A stretch of DNA of 64,000 nt from Nitrosospira sp. Lineage in GTDB: Bacteria > Pseudomonadota > Gammaproteobacteria > Burkholderiales > Nitrosomonadaceae. A program made the translations under genes and the position numbers. Under the pieces are notes generated by a model. That model searched no databases and was not told where the DNA came from. It worked only from the letters and a program-made list of their open reading frames with translations. How positions within the stretch are numbered: the first letter of the stretch is position 1; each line of letters starts with the position of its first letter. Shown here one piece after another: positions 61,887 to 64,000 of this stretch. The stretch spans positions 62,001 to 126,000 of the forward strand of contig JACDGV010000002.1 of NCBI GenBank assembly GCA_013821425.1, given 5' to 3'.

Positions 61887-64000
61887 ATGGTCGGCAATAT
61901 CATTGAATGGTCTGTGCGGCACGTCTTCCTGGTCTTGCTGGGGACAGTTTTCGTGGTGGCGTGGGGCGTCTATTCAGTCCTGAGGACGCCTATTGATGCA
62001 ATTCCGGATCTTTCGGACGTTCAGGTCATCGTTTACACCGAGTATCCCGGGCAGGCGCCGCAGGTGGTCGAGGACCAGGTCACCTATCCGCTCTCTACCG
62101 CCATGCTAAGCGTCCCTCGATCCAAAATTGTGCGCGGCCTCTCCAGTTTCGGTGTGTCGTTTGTGTACGTCATCTTTGAGGACGGCACCGATATTTATTG
62201 GGCACGCTCACGCGTACTGGAATACTTAAGTTTCGCGGCAAGCCGCCTGCCAAAAGACGTGCAGCCGTCCCTCGGCCCGGATGCAACGGGAGTAGGTTGG
62301 GTTTACCAATATGTAGTAACGGCCAAGAATCGCACTCTCGACGAGCTGCGAGCCATTCAGGACTGGTTCTTGCGCTACCAGTTAACTGCGGCGGAGGGGG
62401 TATCCGAAGTAGCGAGTGTAGGTGGATTTGTAAGAACCTATCAGGTTACTGTTGATCCGCGTCAGCTACAAGCCTACGGCATACCGCTCCAGGAAGTGAG
62501 CAAAGTCATCACCGCGAGCAACCGCGACGTTGGTGGACGCGTTATTGAGCTTGGGGAGACCGAATACGTGGTGCGCGGCAAAGGCTATTTGCGCGGCATT
62601 GAGGATCTGGAAAAACTTGTCGTCAAGGTGCAAGCCGGTACACCGGTGTTGCTGCGCGACATCGCCCGAGTGGAGCTTGTTCCTGACGAGCGCCGCGGTA
62701 TCGCCGAACTCGACGGCGAAGGAGAAGTTGTCTCGGGCATCGCGATAGCGCGGCACGGGGAAAACGCTCTGGACGTTACCCGCAACGTTGAAAAAAGAAT
62801 CGATGAGATCGCACCGGGACTGCCGGAAGACGTTTCGATTCAGCCTGTCTACAACCGTTCCGAGCTGATCCACAGCGCCATCGCTACGTTGAATGAGGTG
62901 TTCGTCGAGCAGATCATTATCATAGCAGTGGTATGCGTAATCTTCCTCATGCATGTGCGCAGCGCGTTGGTGGCGATCATCATGCTTCCCATCGGCGTGT
63001 TGATCGCTTTTATCGCGATGCATTTACTCGGCATTAACTCCAACATCATGAGCCTCGCGGGCATCGCCCTTGCGATCGCCGAGATGACTGACGCGGCCGT
63101 CGTTATGGTTGAGAATGCGCACAAGCATCTTGCCCGCCTGAATCCGGCCACCGACGCGGCGCGCCTGGATGCAGTTATCGCCGCCTGCAAGGAAGTCGGC
63201 CCGTCGCTATTTTTTAGCCTGCTGATCATCACGGTGTCGTTCCTGCCGGTGTTTACCCTTGAGGCCCAGGAAGGGCGCATGTTTCAGCCACTGGCCTATA
63301 CCAAGACTTTCGCCATGGCCGGTGCCGCGGTGCTTTCGATCACGCTGGTTCCGGTTTTGATACTGCTCCTGATCCGTGGCCGCATCCCACATGAGCAGGA
63401 TAATCCGCTGGGCCGCATCATGATCCGGACCTACCGGCCGGTAATAACCTGGGTGATGCAGTGGAAAAAGATCATCATTGCACTGGCACTCGCAGTGCTC
63501 GGGATTACTGTCTATCCGGCGCTCAAGCTGGGCACTGAATTCATGCCAACGTTGGACGAGGGCACGCTCCTCTTTATGCCGGTGACCCTGCCGGGCATCT
63601 CCGCTACGAAGGCGGCGGAAATCCTGCAGACGCAGGACAGGATCATCAAAAGCTTCCCGGAAGTGGCATCCGTCCTTGGCAAAGCGGGACGTGCCAATAC
63701 GGCCACCGACCCAGCGCCTCTGGAGATGGCCGAGACGATCATCAATCTGAAACCCCAAAGTGAGTGGCGCCCGGGCATGACCACCGATAAGTTGATCGCC
63801 GAAATGGATCAATCCCTCCAGATACCCGGAGTGAGCAATGCCTGGACCATGCCGATCAAGAACAGGACAGATATGCTTGCCACAGGAATTCGCACGCCGA
63901 TCGGCGTCAAGGTGTTCGGCAAGGATCTGGAGGAAATCGGGGTGCTTGGCAAGCAGATCGAGGCGGCTGTGAAAACTGTACCTGGAACCACCAGCGTCTA
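61887..64000 (+). CDS. cusA: Copper/silver efflux RND pump CusA (partial)
   Basis: The frame is open from ATG 61887 to the right edge, about 704 residues of an expected 1040. It is the inner-membrane RND pump. N-terminal features: IIEWSVRHVFLVLLGTVFVV (TM1), RTPIDAIPDLSDVQVIVYTE, YPGQAPQVVEDQVTYPLSTA, GPDATGVGWVYQYVV. The charged relay is in AEMTDAAVVMVENAHKHL. Three methionines that bind Cu(I)/Ag(I) in E. coli CusA (M573, M623, M672) line up with M564 (LLFMPVT), M614 (APLEMAET) and M663 (TDMLATGI), again with identical spacing. It starts one base after the cusB stop. Confidence 0.93.
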   Translation, partial: MVGNIIEWSVRHVFLVLLGTVFVVAWGVYSVLRTPIDAIPDLSDVQVIVYTEYPGQAPQVVEDQVTYPLSTAMLSVPRSKIVRGLSSFGVSFVYVIFEDGTDIYWARSRVLEYLSFAASRLPKDVQPSLGPDATGVGWVYQYVVTAKNRTLDELRAIQDWFLRYQLTAAEGVSEVASVGGFVRTYQVTVDPRQLQAYGIPLQEVSKVITASNRDVGGRVIELGETEYVVRGKGYLRGIEDLEKLVVKVQAGTPVLLRDIARVELVPDERRGIAELDGEGEVVSGIAIARHGENALDVTRNVEKRIDEIAPGLPEDVSIQPVYNRSELIHSAIATLNEVFVEQIIIIAVVCVIFLMHVRSALVAIIMLPIGVLIAFIAMHLLGINSNIMSLAGIALAIAEMTDAAVVMVENAHKHLARLNPATDAARLDAVIAACKEVGPSLFFSLLIITVSFLPVFTLEAQEGRMFQPLAYTKTFAMAGAAVLSITLVPVLILLLIRGRIPHEQDNPLGRIMIRTYRPVITWVMQWKKIIIALALAVLGITVYPALKLGTEFMPTLDEGTLLFMPVTLPGISATKAAEILQTQDRIIKSFPEVASVLGKAGRANTATDPAPLEMAETIINLKPQSEWRPGMTTDKLIAEMDQSLQIPGVSNAWTMPIKNRTDMLATGIRTPIGVKVFGKDLEEIGVLGKQIEAAVKTVPGTTSV

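Noticed and set aside
1-64000. CRISPR arrays or toxin-antitoxin pairs
   Set aside because: No regularly spaced repeats of 25-40 bases and no small paired genes with such signatures were seen.

Overview
The window looks like a chromosomal segment of a motile betaproteobacterium. Gene content (flhDC master regulator, fleN, a second motCD stator, a split flg cluster, Ktr potassium uptake, copper oxidases) fits an ammonia oxidiser of the Nitrosomonadaceae such as Nitrosospira. That placement is inferred from remembered family resemblance; no 16S or amo gene is present to prove it. No tRNA, rRNA or CRISPR array was recognised.

Layout. 1-3,000: the end of bamC and its terminator, a deleted group IIC intron lodged right behind that terminator, an OsmC peroxidase, a BssS-like small protein, and an apparently non-coding stretch ending in two stacked hairpins. 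3,068-6,066: flhDC then motAB. 6,286-14,586: flhB-flhA-flhF-fleN-fliA-motC-motD, mostly overlapping. 14,612-27,215: flgN-flgM-flgA leftward and flgBCDEFGHIJKL rightward. Together these give master regulation, the export gate, polar placement/number control, sigma-28/anti-sigma control, rod, hook, rings and hook-filament junction, plus two stator systems. Filament, basal-body fli and chemotaxis genes are not in the window.

27,393-43,452: an EAL/HDOD signalling protein, a thioredoxin, a decayed ISNCY-type transposase, a SulP transporter, a DUF1264 protein, KtrAB, a tandem Usp gene broken by one stop codon, a P2-type cation ATPase and an esterase-like phytase-family protein. Ion and stress homeostasis is the common theme.

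40,417-50,604: the most unusual part, a copper-oxidase island. It holds a multicopper oxidase fused to a galactose/glyoxal-oxidase kelch domain with both copper sites intact, an unknown protein, a MelC1-like tyrosinase caddie overlapping a tyrosinase, a long-chain acyl-CoA synthetase preceded by a coupled 37-codon ORF, a small lipoprotein, a second tyrosinase and a cysteine-rich small protein.

50,645-64,000: two tandem DUF2238 membrane proteins, an orphan IS21-like end, a putative outer-membrane protein, a DinG-family helicase, small membrane and lipoproteins, polyphosphate kinase 2, and a copper/silver efflux operon (CzcI-like protein, small periplasmic protein, CusC, a CusB-CusF fusion, CusA) that runs off the right edge. 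The efflux operon and the secreted or periplasmic copper oxidases suggest a genome with heavy copper traffic.
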